The notes: generated by a model from the sequence alone, not told the origin. 64,000 bases of DNA from DASZQY01 sp963843565 (GCA_963843565.1 CAWJKY010000003.1:2790001-2854000); one strand, 5' to 3'; shown: positions 7,888-16,956, counted from the first letter of the stretch. Translations and numbers: made by a program.

Positions 7888-8846
7888 GCGCGCTTGTTCT
7901 CGAGCCGGATGCGGCGCTTGCCGCGTCGATCGCCACCGAAGTCACCGGCCAGGCACCGACCGGGGTCAGCCGCTTCACCACCGGCGCGCAACACTACGTC
8001 TATGACGTGACGTTCGGTGACCGCGACGCGGTCGTTGTGCGGATCGGTAACGCCGCGGCGCATCGGGAGATGGCAGGTGCCGAGCATCTGTCGGGTGTCC
8101 TGAGGCCGCTCGGCGTGCCGCTGCCGGCGATCATCGCGGCGGACGTTGAGGCGGAGCTGCCCTGGCTGGTGCTGGAGCGGCTCCCCGGCGCCGACCTTGG
8201 CGACGTGATCGGCGATCTCGGCGATCATCAGCTTGACCGGATCGCCGCCGGCATCGCTGCTGCGCAGGCCGCGGTTGGCGCGACGCCATCGGCCGGCCGC
8301 TACGGCTACGCGGCGCGACCGCAAGACGCGCCGCATACGCGCTGGTCGCGGGTGCTGGAAGACAATCTCAGCCGTACGCACGGGCGGTTCGTGGCGGCCG
8401 GCCTGTTCGATCCGGGGCTGGTCACCACCGTCCACGGGGCACTGGCGGCCCGGCGCGAGCTGGTCGACCGGATGCCGGCGACGCCTTTCCTGCACGACAC
8501 CACGACCAAGAACGTGATCGTCGCCGACGACGGAACGCTTTCGGGGATCGTCGACGTGGATGACCTCTGTTTCGGCGATCCGCGCTATGTGGCGGCGCTG
8601 ACGCTGGCGGCGTTGATGGGCTACGGCGGGCCGGTCCACTATGTCTCGGCGTGGCTGGAGCACGCCGGCCACGCGGACGACGCGATCTTCCAGCTCTACG
8701 TGGCGATCTTCCTGCTCGACCTGATGGGCGAGCACGGCTACGCGTTCAACGGCAACGAACAGCCGTCGAACCCGCGCCAGCGGGCGGTGCTTCTGGAAGC
8801 GCTGGAGGCGACCCTCAGGCGCGTGTTGGTCGGCCCCGCCGGCTGA
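7884..8846 (+). CDS. Phosphotransferase family protein (APH/choline kinase fold)
   Basis: A 320-residue protein with the aminoglycoside-phosphotransferase/choline-kinase fold. The nucleotide-binding front end (FTTGAQHYVYDV, then VVVRIGNAAAHREM) is followed by a catalytic-loop-like HDTTTKNVIV near residue 210, in place of the usual H-x-D-xx-x-N, and the metal-binding IVDVDDLCFGDPRYV. The aspartate of the catalytic loop appears retained as HD. The substrate is unknown; relatives phosphorylate small sugars, amines or antibiotics. The start ATG overlaps the yggS stop, so it forms a two-gene unit. Confidence 0.8.
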   Translation: MSALVLEPDAALAASIATEVTGQAPTGVSRFTTGAQHYVYDVTFGDRDAVVVRIGNAAAHREMAGAEHLSGVLRPLGVPLPAIIAADVEAELPWLVLERLPGADLGDVIGDLGDHQLDRIAAGIAAAQAAVGATPSAGRYGYAARPQDAPHTRWSRVLEDNLSRTHGRFVAAGLFDPGLVTTVHGALAARRELVDRMPATPFLHDTTTKNVIVADDGTLSGIVDVDDLCFGDPRYVAALTLAALMGYGGPVHYVSAWLEHAGHADDAIFQLYVAIFLLDLMGEHGYAFNGNEQPSNPRQRAVLLEALEATLRRVLVGPAG

Positions 8847-8983
8847 TCGGCCGGGAGCGGGACCGACAGGTCAGGAGCGGCGATATAGCGGCCGCAGCGA
8901 CAAATTGAGCGGCATCGGCTTGGCAAATGATTCGCGGAGTTAGTTTCGAGAGAGATTGCTCGGGTGTCCCGATGGAAAACGTG

Positions 8984-9007
8984 AGTCGCTGGAATCGCTT
9001 AGCGACT
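8984..9007. promoter_or_regulatory. Inverted repeat, candidate operator of the 9063-9799 cassette
   Basis: AGTCGCT (8984-8990) and AGCGACT (9001-9007) form a perfect 7-bp inverted repeat 56 bp upstream of the small gene at 9063. An 8-bp direct repeat GAATCGCT occurs at 8992-8999 and 9022-9029, 30 bp apart, so on one DNA face. This layout fits autoregulation by the small protein, but that is inference. Confidence 0.4.
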
Positions 9008-9062
9008 TCATCGACATAGCCGAATCGCTGTGCTTTCTTTCCCCTAGCTTGGGAGGGAATTG

Positions 9063-9233
9063 ATGTCCGACGAAGAGAGGCGCGCGATACTAGAAAGGAT
9101 GCAGACCTCAATCGCCGAGGCTGCGACTTTGACGCAGGACGAGGCAAGAAGGCGTCTGGCAGCGGAAGGATTCTGCGACGAGAGAGGAAGGTTGAGTCCC
9201 GCCTACGGAGGGAAGGCCAAGGATGAGAAATAA
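9063..9233 (+). CDS. Small antitoxin-like protein paired with 9233-9799
   Basis: A 56-residue, strongly charged, probably helical protein starting MSDEERRAILERM, with LTQDEARRRLAAEGFCD and ending in RLSPAYGGKAKDEK. The pattern of a helix with L-T-x-x-x-A-x-x-x-L-x-x-x-G-I/F followed by D-x-x-G-x-L-x-x-x-Y recurs, as I recall it, in small proteins placed directly before toxin-like genes. GGGAGG sits 6 bases before the ATG. Its stop and the next start overlap as TAATG, so the two genes are translationally coupled. Base composition and codons (AGG, AGA, ATA, CTA) are unlike the GC-rich neighbours. The antitoxin role is inferred. Confidence 0.6.
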   Translation: MSDEERRAILERMQTSIAEAATLTQDEARRRLAAEGFCDERGRLSPAYGGKAKDEK

Positions 9234-9799
9234 TGCGCCCTCACCTGCCTGTCGTTGTCGGCTATCACGGTTGTGATCGCGCCGTCGCCTCCGACCTCGT
9301 CAACGGCAGAACAACGATCAGGGCTGAGGACCGTAGTTATCACTGGCTCGGGTCCGGCGTCTATTTCTGGGAGAATGACCCGGACCGAGCACTTGAATGG
9401 GCGAGGGAAAAGGCCAGTCGGAACGAAATCGACACTCCTGCGGTCGTCGGAGCAGTCATTGAGCTTGGACAGTGTCTCGATCTATCCGTCCGCGAAAATG
9501 TGCCGCTCGTTCGCACTGCGTACGAGAGCCTAAAGGCTCTTTATGCCAAATCAGGCGACCGAATGCCTGAGAACAAGAAAGCGCCGAAGGACGATCGCGA
9601 AGACAAGGTCATGCGCTATCTGGATTGCGCCGTCTTGAACCACCTAATCGACAACTCGCCCGTACCTTTTGACACGGTTCGCGGCCTCTTCGTGGAGGGT
9701 GGACGCGTGTACGATGGGGCCGAGATATTCAACAAAACCCATGTGGAGGTAGCCGTCCGAAACCTTTCGTGCATCCGTGGTCTGTTCCTGCCTCTATGA
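9233..9799 (+). CDS. ADP-ribosyltransferase-fold-like putative toxin
   Basis: A 188-residue protein. Near the N-terminus it has VVGYHGCDRAV (residues 8-18), then YHWLGSGVYFWENDPDRALEWA (about 36-57, given here only as the LGSGVYFWE core plus flanks), a layout resembling ADP-ribosyltransferase-like folds with an initial Y-H-G and a following G-x-Y-F-W strand and helix. This order resembles DUF3990-type proteins, but I cannot confirm a family. It lacks a signal peptide and membrane segments, so it should act in the cytoplasm. It overlaps the upstream small gene by one base, shares its lower GC and appears transferred. A toxin role is inferred from architecture. Confidence 0.6.
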   Translation: MRPHLPVVVGYHGCDRAVASDLVNGRTTIRAEDRSYHWLGSGVYFWENDPDRALEWAREKASRNEIDTPAVVGAVIELGQCLDLSVRENVPLVRTAYESLKALYAKSGDRMPENKKAPKDDREDKVMRYLDCAVLNHLIDNSPVPFDTVRGLFVEGGRVYDGAEIFNKTHVEVAVRNLSCIRGLFLPL

Positions 9800-9846
9800 C
9801 GGACGGCGGGCTCGGGTGACGGCGAGGTTGCGGCAGCACTGAAGCT

Positions 9847-10365
9847 TCAGCGCACGATGATCGTCGTGCGCCGATCGATCCGGGCAAGCAGCTGGCGCAT
9901 GCCCTGGGGTGCGACCGCGATGCAGCCTTCGGTCGGGGCGAAATCCTGGCGGGCGATGTGCAGGAAGATGGCGCTGCCGGCGCCGCGGATCGCCGGGGCG
10001 ACGTTGTAGTCGAGGACAACGATCACATCGTAGAGGCGGTCGCTGCGCCAAAGCTTCTCATGGCGACCCGGGTAAGGAAGCCGGACGGGGCGGTTGTAGG
10101 CGTGGTCGCCGGGGTCGTCGCACCAGCCACTGTCGGGACGGATGACGCCGACGGGAAGCCCGGTTTGCGGACGCGCGCCGCGGTCCGGGCGATAGAGGAC
10201 AGCCAGCGGGCGCAGAATCCCGGCGGGGGTGGCGCCGTCGCCCTCGCGCTTGTCCGAGGTGAGGCCCGCCCGGCCGAGAGCGCATCGCACGGTCAGGCCA
10301 CGGGCGGCGAGGAAACCGCCGCGCTCGCCGGATCGCCCGACGACCACGCGTATCCGCGAGATCAC
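9847..10365 (-). CDS. L,D-transpeptidase (YkuD) family protein
   Basis: A 172-residue YkuD-domain protein; the family cross-links peptidoglycan through a catalytic cysteine. The C-terminal half has IFLHIARQDFAPTEGCIAV, with the conserved His and the Cys of the (S/T)-x-G-C signature, followed by a helix with RQLLARID. There is no obvious signal peptide, as in many short alphaproteobacterial members. The start is GTG at 10365, whose GTGA overlaps the TGA of the acetyltransferase gene upstream, so the pair is coupled. Confidence 0.82.
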   Translation of the reverse strand: MISRIRVVVGRSGERGGFLAARGLTVRCALGRAGLTSDKREGDGATPAGILRPLAVLYRPDRGARPQTGLPVGVIRPDSGWCDDPGDHAYNRPVRLPYPGRHEKLWRSDRLYDVIVVLDYNVAPAIRGAGSAIFLHIARQDFAPTEGCIAVAPQGMRQLLARIDRRTTIIVR

Positions 10366-10934
10366 GTGGCGTCCTCGGCGACGAGTTCGCCGGCGAGCAG
10401 GGAGTAGATGAGGGCGCTGGTGTAGGTATCGCCGACGCGCCAGCGTTCGCGCAGCGGTCCGCCCTCTTTGCGAAAGCCGAGGGCTTCGACCAGCCGCAGC
10501 GAGGCGACGTTGTCGGGATCGATCATCGCCTCGACGCGATGGAGGCCGAGTTCGTCGAAGCAATGGCCCAGGAAAGCGCGGAGCGTTTCGCGCATCAGGC
10601 CGCGGCCGCAGGCGCGGGGCGCCAGGATGTAGCCGATCTCGAGGCGACGGTGCTGCACCGCGCGATGGTGATAGTCGACCATGCCGATGCAGCGGTCGGA
10701 TTTCCGGTTGCAGACCGCCCACGCCAAACTCCGGTGGGGGCTCGTCGCCTTGGCCAGAATGCGCACCCAGCGCGCGGTCTCGGTTTTCGTCTTGGTGGCC
10801 GGGGAGTCCCAGTAGCGCATCGATTCCGGGTCGCCGAAGCAGGCATGCAGCCCGTCGAGGTCACGTGCCTCGAAACGGCGCAAGCGCAAGCGCCGGGTCA
10901 GGATTTCGACGTGGGGATTCTTCGACCTCGGCAC
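10362..10934 (-). CDS. GNAT family N-acetyltransferase (RimJ/RimL type)
   Basis: A 190-residue acetyl-CoA-dependent acetyltransferase. It begins ILTRRLRLRRFEARDLDGL, the usual RimJ/RimL opening, and contains RLEIGYILAPRACGRGLM, the acetyl-CoA pyrophosphate-binding loop, then HRVEAMIDPDNVASLRLVEALGF, the conserved motif B region (quoted in part). The substrate cannot be predicted; members modify ribosomal proteins, other N-termini or antibiotics. It lies upstream of and overlaps the YkuD gene. Confidence 0.87.
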   Translation of the reverse strand: MPRSKNPHVEILTRRLRLRRFEARDLDGLHACFGDPESMRYWDSPATKTKTETARWVRILAKATSPHRSLAWAVCNRKSDRCIGMVDYHHRAVQHRRLEIGYILAPRACGRGLMRETLRAFLGHCFDELGLHRVEAMIDPDNVASLRLVEALGFRKEGGPLRERWRVGDTYTSALIYSLLAGELVAEDAT

Positions 10935-11157
10935 GCGCGTTCCCGGACTCCAGGCTGAGTTCGCCCCATTTGGTCAGCGGGCCCTGGGGCCAGGCCCCTG
11001 ACGCCCGGTCTCGCAGGCGGCTTGTCCACGACCCATATTAAGGCTGGCGGGGAGGTCGTCTTGCGCCACCGGCCGGTTGCGGTCTACACCTCAACTATCG
11101 AGATTCCAAAGGAAATCAGCCGATTCGGCGGCGCCGAACGCGAGGTCGACAAGTCGT

Positions 11158-11841
11158 ATGCCCGCTCGCAGAATCCTGGTCGTCGATGACGACGACGTGC
11201 TCCGTGGCAGCCTGGTCGAGCAGCTGTCGCTCTATGAGGAATTCGACATCGCCGACGACGCGACCGCCGCCAAGGGGGTCCAGCGGGCGCGCTCGGAGCC
11301 GCTCGACCTGGTGATCATGGACGTGGGCTTGCCCGACATGGACGGCCGCGAGGCGGTGAAGCTGCTGCGCAAGGGCGGCTTCAAGGCGCCGGTGATCATG
11401 CTGACCGGGCAGGACTCGGAATCCGACACCATCCTCGGCCTGGAAGCCGGCGCCAACGACTACGTCACCAAGCCGTTCCGCTTCGCGGTGCTTCTGGCGC
11501 GCATCCGGGCGCAGCTGCGCCAGCACGAGCAAAGCGAGGACGCGGTCTTCACCATCGGCCGCTACACCTTCCGGCCGAGCGCCAAGATGCTGATCGACGA
11601 CAAGGGCCAGAAGGTGCGCCTCACCGAGAAGGAAACGGCGATCCTGAAGTTCCTCTACCGGGCGGGCGAAAAGGTCATCACCCGCGACGTGCTGCTGCAC
11701 GAGGTGTGGGGCTACAACTCGGGCGTCACCACCCACACGCTGGAAACCCACATCTACCGGCTCCGCCAGAAGATCGAGCGCGACCCCTCGCAGGCCGAGC
11801 TTCTGGTGACGGAGGCCGGCGGCTACAAGCTGGTTCCCTGA
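11158..11841 (+). CDS. OmpR/PhoB-family response regulator
   Basis: A 227-residue two-component regulator. The receiver domain has the acidic pair in ILVVDDDD, the phosphoacceptor Asp at residue 55 (LVIMDVGLP), the Thr in VIMLTGQD and the Lys in YVTKPFR. A C-terminal winged helix follows, with LTEKETAILKFLYRAG, then LLHEVWGYN and THTLETHIYRLRQKIE. I chose the ATG at 11158 (MPARRILVV), where the receiver begins. No histidine kinase is adjacent. The next gene on the same strand encodes a cyclic-nucleotide-binding-domain protein, a pairing seen in other Hyphomicrobiales. The regulon is unknown. Confidence 0.92.
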   Translation: MPARRILVVDDDDVLRGSLVEQLSLYEEFDIADDATAAKGVQRARSEPLDLVIMDVGLPDMDGREAVKLLRKGGFKAPVIMLTGQDSESDTILGLEAGANDYVTKPFRFAVLLARIRAQLRQHEQSEDAVFTIGRYTFRPSAKMLIDDKGQKVRLTEKETAILKFLYRAGEKVITRDVLLHEVWGYNSGVTTHTLETHIYRLRQKIERDPSQAELLVTEAGGYKLVP

Positions 11842-11881
11842 GTTCCCTGATGCGTTCGGCCCCCTCCCGGCGGACGACTGG

Positions 11882-12361
11882 ATGAGCCTCGACGGCGATA
11901 TCGCCCTTCTCAAGCGCGTGCCCCTGTTCGGCGGACTGCCGACGGAGCAGCTGCGGCTGATCGCCTTCAGCGCGGTGCGGCTCGATCTTGCCGCGGGACA
12001 GGTGCTGTTTCGCGCAGGGGCGGCGGCGGCGTGCGGCTACGTGGTGTCGAGCGGCACGCTGGAACTGGCCACCGTCGAGAACGGCGCCCGCACGGTGGTG
12101 GCGACCTGCGAGGCGGGAACGCTGATCGGCGAGATCGCGCTGTTCATCGAGACCAAGCGGCCGGCGACGGCGACGGCGACGGTGCCCAGCCAGGTGATCG
12201 AGGTCGACCGCAAGCTGATCATCAGGATGCTGAACGAATATCCGCATCTGGCGGTGCGGCTGCGCGCCACGCTCGCCGAGCGGCTGTCGGCGACGGTGTC
12301 GGAGCTTTCCCGGGTGCGCCAGGCGCTCATCAACGTGGAACGGCTGCAGCCGCGGCGCTGA
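11882..12361 (+). CDS. Cyclic nucleotide-binding domain protein
   Basis: A 159-residue protein consisting mainly of one Crp/cNMP-type beta-roll: it begins with LLKRVPLFGGLPTEQLRLIA, then GQVLFRAGAAAACGYVVSSG and LIGEIALFIETKRPATATA, the phosphate-binding cassette region. The helical end (HLAVRLRATLAERLSA) has no recognisable HTH, so it is probably a sensory or protein-interaction module rather than a DNA-binding regulator. It lies 40 bp after the response regulator and is likely co-transcribed with it. Confidence 0.85.
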   Translation: MSLDGDIALLKRVPLFGGLPTEQLRLIAFSAVRLDLAAGQVLFRAGAAAACGYVVSSGTLELATVENGARTVVATCEAGTLIGEIALFIETKRPATATATVPSQVIEVDRKLIIRMLNEYPHLAVRLRATLAERLSATVSELSRVRQALINVERLQPRR

Positions 12362-12389
12362 TCGTCCTTACGTGAGAAAAGCGTCCCGG

Positions 12390-13296
12390 ATGGCTCATGA
12401 CGTCGCGCTGGTTCTCGGTGGTGGCGGGGCTGCGGGAAACGCGTGGCTGATCGGGATCGTCGCCGGCCTCGCCGACGCCGGTGTCGATCTGACCGAGGCC
12501 GCCGATCTGGTGGTCGGCACATCGGCCGGCGCCACCGCGGCGGTGCAGGTGCGGAGCGGCATACCGCCCGCCGACCTGCTCGCCTCGGTGCTGTCGGCGC
12601 CGGTTCGACCGGCCGGACGGAACCGGCCCGCGCCGCCGGCCATGCCCATGGCCATGGTGTTCGAGCGGATGCGGGCCATCGGTGCGGCCGCCACGTCGGC
12701 TACCGATCTCCAACGGGCGATGGGCGCGTTTGGGCTGGAGAGCGACGCGATCCTCGGAGCGGCCGCGGCGGAACAGCGGCGCGCGACCGTGGCCGCCCGA
12801 TTGCCCGTTCTTGGATGGCCGGACAGGCCGATGATCGTGACGGCCGTCGACGCGCACACCGGCGAACTGGTCACGTTCGATCGCGATTCCGACGTTCGAG
12901 CTGGTGGACGCGGTCACGTCCAGCACGGCGCTGCCCGGCATGGTCCCCACGGTCAGCATCAATGGTGGCAACTACATCGACGGTGGCGTGCGCTCCGGCG
13001 AAAACGCCGACCTCGCTTCGGGCTATGCGAACGTGGTGGTGTTGTCGCCGCTGGGCGGACGGCGCCGGACATCGCTGGGTCAGTTCGAAGGACTGCGCAG
13101 ATTTCCCGGCGCGGACCTGGAGAGCCAGGTCGATGCGCTCCGCAAAGAGGGAAGCCTCGTCGAGGTGATCACGCCGGACGACGAGTCGCGGGCCGCCATG
13201 GGCACGAACCAGATGGATCTCGCGACCCGCATCCCCGCCGCCCGCGCCGGCTTCGCGCAAGGCAAGAGGGAAGCCGCCCGCCTGACGTTCCTATGA
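12390..13296 (+). pseudogene. Patatin-like phospholipase, frameshifted
   Basis: The frame starting at 12390 (MAHDVALVLGGGGAAG) carries the oxyanion-hole glycine loop and the nucleophile elbow VVGTSAGAT. It runs correctly to about 12893 and then continues in another frame with ELVDAVTSSTALPGMVP, YIDGGVRSGENADLA (the catalytic Asp-Gly-Gly) and the C-terminal end at 13296. Removing one T of the TT at 12895-12896 restores a single frame of about 300 residues with a complete Ser-Asp dyad. It is either a recently broken lipid acyl hydrolase or a sequence error; catalytic residues are otherwise intact. Confidence 0.8.
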
Positions 13297-13348
13297 TGAA
13301 GGGCGCCTCGCGCGCGGGCCCTGATCAACTTCGCGTGAAAAAGAAGAA

Positions 13349-13378
13349 GGCGCCCAACCCCGGGGGAGGTTGGGCGCC
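13349..13378 (-). terminator. Rho-independent terminator, LolA-like gene
   Basis: Perfect 11-bp stem GGCGCCCAACC (13349-13359) with GGTTGGGCGCC (13368-13378) and an 8-base loop. On the minus strand it is followed by TTCTTCTTTTTC, a good U-tract, so it should end transcription coming from the LolA-like gene. The rest of the 254-bp gap 13297-13550 holds nothing else I can support. Confidence 0.85.
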
Positions 13379-13550
13379 CCTTTGCGCAACTTGCGCAGAC
13401 ACCGACCTTACGCCCGGTGCCCGCGAACTGCCCTCGGCGAGACGGGGGGCGCTACCGAAATGGGGCAGTCCGCGCCTCAAGAAACGTGGGGTGTGGCAGG
13501 ACGAATTCAAGACCCGCGACGGGGCGCCGCCGGCGGCCGCCGGCGAGGGG

Positions 13551-14297
13551 CTACTTGGGGACAACCCAGAAGAGCTTGGGGTTCTGCGCCTTGCCGGTGG
13601 TGGTGTTGAAGATGTCGACGGAGGTGTTGAGCCCCTGGGCGTCGGTGACGATCCAGCTTCTGAGCGCATAAGTCTTGCGATCGAAGATCAGCGTCAGCTT
13701 GCCCTTGGCGAGAACGCCCTTCTCGACGATGTCGAGGGCGATCAGGTCGGGCTGCTCCTTGATGGCGCTGACGAGCTTGGCCGAGGTCAGGTCGATCTGC
13801 CGCGCCAGCAGATAGCGCAGCGGCGTCTTCGACAGCGGGTAGAGGTCCTGGGTGTTGGTCTTGCCGTCCTCCACCGCGACCTGACGACCGTCGGAGATCA
13901 CGTCGAGCTTGGCGGGCGGGCTGTAGTGGAAGCGGATCTTGCCGGGGCGGCTGAGGAAGAAGACACCCTCGGACTGTTCGCCGCTCGGCCCGAACTGGAC
14001 GAACTGCCCTTCCATCAGCGTGAACGAATTGAAGTAGGCGTTGATGTTGGCGAGGATCGTCTGCTGCTCGCGGGTGAACGGCGAGTTGGGATCGAAGGTG
14101 GCGGCGACCGGGCGGGTGAGCGCGGTGGCGGCGGCCTCGGCCGAGGCGGGGGCAGGGGCGCTGCCGGCGGGCCGCAGGTGGGGCAGGGGCACACGGTCGG
14201 CAGCTGCCGCCGCGAGCGGCAGCGCGACAAGCGCGGCAACGGCGACGACGACGGCCGACAAGAGGCGGCGCGCGGGCGTCGCCTGGCCGATGCTCAT
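13551..14297 (-). CDS. Outer-membrane lipoprotein carrier protein LolA-like
   Basis: A 248-residue exported protein. The signal peptide LLSAVVVAVAALVALPLAAAA-AD is clear. The mature part opens with a Pro/Ala-rich linker, then INAYFNSFTLMEGQFVQFGP, GVFFLSRPGKIRFHYSPP and DLIALDIVEKG, the half-barrel pattern of LolA, which carries lipoproteins across the periplasm. The alphaproteobacterial version often sits next to ftsK, as here. I start at the ATG at 14297 (MSIGQATPARR); an in-frame extension to 14342 is possible. Confidence 0.85.
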   Translation of the reverse strand: MSIGQATPARRLLSAVVVAVAALVALPLAAAAADRVPLPHLRPAGSAPAPASAEAAATALTRPVAATFDPNSPFTREQQTILANINAYFNSFTLMEGQFVQFGPSGEQSEGVFFLSRPGKIRFHYSPPAKLDVISDGRQVAVEDGKTNTQDLYPLSKTPLRYLLARQIDLTSAKLVSAIKEQPDLIALDIVEKGVLAKGKLTLIFDRKTYALRSWIVTDAQGLNTSVDIFNTTTGKAQNPKLFWVVPK

Positions 14298-14394
14298 TCC
14301 GCTCAACGGTTTCGTCCCTGGTTGGCGCACGTGAGAACGCAAGGGGCACCTAGTGTCGGTCTATGGCGAATTCGCGGCCACGACCAGCGCCGGC

Positions 14395-16956
14395 TCAGCG
14401 GAAGGCGGCTTCCTCGTCCTCGGGAACCAGGATCTCGCGTTTTCCCGCGTGATTGGCGGGGCCGACCACCCCTTCGTTCTCCATGCGCTCGATGATCGAG
14501 GCGGCGCGATTATAGCCGATGGCGAGGCGGCGCTGGATGTAGCTGGTCGACGCCTTGCGATCGCGCAGCACGATGGCGACGGCCTTGTCGTAAAGGTCGT
14601 TCGATTCGCCGCCCTCGCCGTCGCCGCCGGCAAGGTCGAGACCGTCGGTGCCGTCGGCGTCGTGATCGACGGTGACGGCCGACAGGTATTCCGGGGCACC
14701 CTGCTCCTTGAGGTGGGCGACGACGTCCTCGACCTCGCGGTCGGACACGAAGGGACCGTGGACGCGGGTGATGCGGCCGCCGCCCATCATGTAGAGCATG
14801 TCGCCCTGGCCGAGGAGCTGCTCGGCGCCCTGCTCGCCGAGGATGGTGCGGCTGTCGATCTTGGAGGTGACCTGGAAGGAAATGCGGGTCGGGAAGTTGG
14901 CCTTGATGGTGCCGGTGATGACGTCGACCGACGGGCGCTGGGTGGCCATGACGACATGGATGCCGGCGGCGCGGGCCATCTGGGCGAGGCGCTGGACGGC
15001 GCCCTCGATGTCCTTGCCGGCGACCATCATCAGGTCGGCCATCTCGTCGATGATGACGACGATGAACGGCATCGGATCGAGCGACAGCTCTTCCTGCTCG
15101 TAGATCGGTTCGCCGGTGTCGGTGTCGAAGCCGGTCTGGACGGTGCGGGTGAGCGTCTCGTTCTTGGCGAGCGCCTGGGCGAGGCGGGCGTTGTAGCCGT
15201 CGATGTTGCGCACGCCCAACTTCGACATCTTGCGATAGCGGTCCTCCATCTCGCGCACCGTCCACTTGAGCGCGATGACGGCCTGCTTGGGATCGGTGAC
15301 CACGGGGGTGAGCAGGTGGGGGACGCCGTCGTAGGTCGACAGCTCCAGCATCTTCGGGTCGATCATGATCAGCCGGCACTCCTCGGGCGTCCACCGGTAG
15401 AGGAGCGACAGGATCATGGCGTTGATCGACACGGACTTGCCCGAGCCGGTGGTGCCGGCGACGAGCAGGTGCGGCATGCGGGCGAGATCGGCAACCACCG
15501 GCTCGCCGCCGATGGTCTTGCCGAGGCAGAGGCCGAGGCGCGCCTTGGAATCGTGGAAGGCGCCTGAGCTCAAGAGTTCGCGCAGGTAAACGGTCTCGCG
15601 GCGGCTGTTGGGCAGTTCGATGCCGATGGCGTTCTTGCCGGGGATGACGGCGACGCGGCAGGCGATGGCGCTCATGGAGCGGGCGATGTCGTCAGCCAGG
15701 CCGATGACGCGCGCCGACTTGATACCGGGGGCCGGCTCCAGCTCGTAGAGGGTGACGACGGGGCCGGGGTGGGCGTTGATGATTTCGCCCTTGACGCCGA
15801 AATCCTCGAGCACGCCTTCGAGCAGGCGGGCGTTTTCCTCGAGCTGCGCCGGGGTGATGGTCGCCTTGCGCTCGCCGGCCTTGGGCTCGGTCAGGAGCTC
15901 GAGGGGCGGCAGGACGAAGCGGCCTTTCTTCTTGCGCGCCGGCTTGGCGGCGGCCTTGGCGCGGCGACGGCGCGGCGCGGCGACGACCTCGTCGTCCTCG
16001 TCATCAACGACGTCGTCGTCCGCGATGGCGTCTTCGACGTCGACGTCGTCGTCCGGCGCCTCGTCGTGCCAGGGATCGTCGCCAACAAGGCGTGGCTCGA
16101 GGCGGCGGCCACGGTAGAGGTCGCTCTCCAGGAAACCGCGCTCGGCGAGATCGGCGCGACGCTCCGACAGGCGGCGGCGAAGGGCGCCGGCAAGGCGCAA
16201 GGTCAGGTGGGCGGCGGCGCCAAAGACGATCGCGGCGCGCGAGGGACGATCGTCGTCCTCGTCTTCATCCTCGTCGTAGTCGTCTTCGTCGTCTTCGAAC
16301 TCTTCGTCGGGAACGACGCGGGCGGCGGCGCGGACCCGCGGAGCCGCCGCCTCTTCGTCTTCCTCGCCGTCGCGGAAGCGGTGGACGAGACCGCACGCCG
16401 ACAGGGTGAGGAGGGTCGCGAGCAGCGCGAACACGCTGCCGATGGCGACGGCGCGCAAGCCCGACGGATCGCGGCCGGAAATGTAGGCGGGAACCTTGAG
16501 AAGCAGGTCGCCGACGACCCCACCGAGGCCGGTGGGCAGCGGCCAGGTCACCGGCGGCGGGATGGTGGCAAGGGCCAGGGTGGCGGCGAGGGTGGCCGAC
16601 ACCCAGGCGAACAGGCGCCGCCAGGTGATGCCGCTCGGGGTCGCGAACACGGCGCGCCATGCCCACACGACCGGCGCGACCAGCGCCAGGGAGGCGGCGA
16701 GGCCGAGCAACTGGGTGAGCAGGTCGGCGACGACGGCGCCGGGGAAGCCCAGCACGTTGCGGGCGGCGTGATCGGTGGCGTGGCTGAGGCTCGGATCGTC
16801 GACGGCCCAGGTGGCGAGACTGGCGGCAAAAGCGGCGGCGAGGGCGAGGACGCCGAGACCGGCGATGGCGGACAGGTTGCGCTGAACGAGGCGGCGGAGA
16901 GCGCCGCTGGACTGAACGGGCAGGGACGCGGAGCGCGAACGCAAATCAGTACGCAT
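14395..16956 (-). CDS. ftsK: DNA translocase FtsK
   Basis: An 853-residue septal DNA pump that clears chromosome dimers at division. The N-terminal 4TM_FtsK domain contains four to five hydrophobic segments (within residues 28-195); then comes a very acidic linker (stretches of Asp/Glu at about 218-238 and 295-325) and a Lys/Arg-rich stretch, the alpha/beta motor with Walker A LLVAGTTGSGKSVSINA, Walker B FIVVIIDEMADLMM, and the C-terminal gamma winged helix (ASTSYIQRRLAIGYNRAA). The ATG at 16956 starts MRTDLRSRSA. It lies upstream of the LolA-like gene on the same strand. Confidence 0.96.
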   Translation of the reverse strand: MRTDLRSRSASLPVQSSGALRRLVQRNLSAIAGLGVLALAAAFAASLATWAVDDPSLSHATDHAARNVLGFPGAVVADLLTQLLGLAASLALVAPVVWAWRAVFATPSGITWRRLFAWVSATLAATLALATIPPPVTWPLPTGLGGVVGDLLLKVPAYISGRDPSGLRAVAIGSVFALLATLLTLSACGLVHRFRDGEEDEEAAAPRVRAAARVVPDEEFEDDEDDYDEDEDEDDDRPSRAAIVFGAAAHLTLRLAGALRRRLSERRADLAERGFLESDLYRGRRLEPRLVGDDPWHDEAPDDDVDVEDAIADDDVVDDEDDEVVAAPRRRRAKAAAKPARKKKGRFVLPPLELLTEPKAGERKATITPAQLEENARLLEGVLEDFGVKGEIINAHPGPVVTLYELEPAPGIKSARVIGLADDIARSMSAIACRVAVIPGKNAIGIELPNSRRETVYLRELLSSGAFHDSKARLGLCLGKTIGGEPVVADLARMPHLLVAGTTGSGKSVSINAMILSLLYRWTPEECRLIMIDPKMLELSTYDGVPHLLTPVVTDPKQAVIALKWTVREMEDRYRKMSKLGVRNIDGYNARLAQALAKNETLTRTVQTGFDTDTGEPIYEQEELSLDPMPFIVVIIDEMADLMMVAGKDIEGAVQRLAQMARAAGIHVVMATQRPSVDVITGTIKANFPTRISFQVTSKIDSRTILGEQGAEQLLGQGDMLYMMGGGRITRVHGPFVSDREVEDVVAHLKEQGAPEYLSAVTVDHDADGTDGLDLAGGDGEGGESNDLYDKAVAIVLRDRKASTSYIQRRLAIGYNRAASIIERMENEGVVGPANHAGKREILVPEDEEAAFR

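Noticed and set aside
9839..9850. CTGAAGCTTCAG perfect palindrome as a regulatory site
   Set aside because: It overlaps the stop codon of the YkuD gene between convergent genes, with no T-run; probably chance.
12880..12910. Programmed frameshift in the patatin-like gene
   Set aside because: No slippery heptamer, stem-loop or stop-codon context is visible, and patatins are not known to use recoding.
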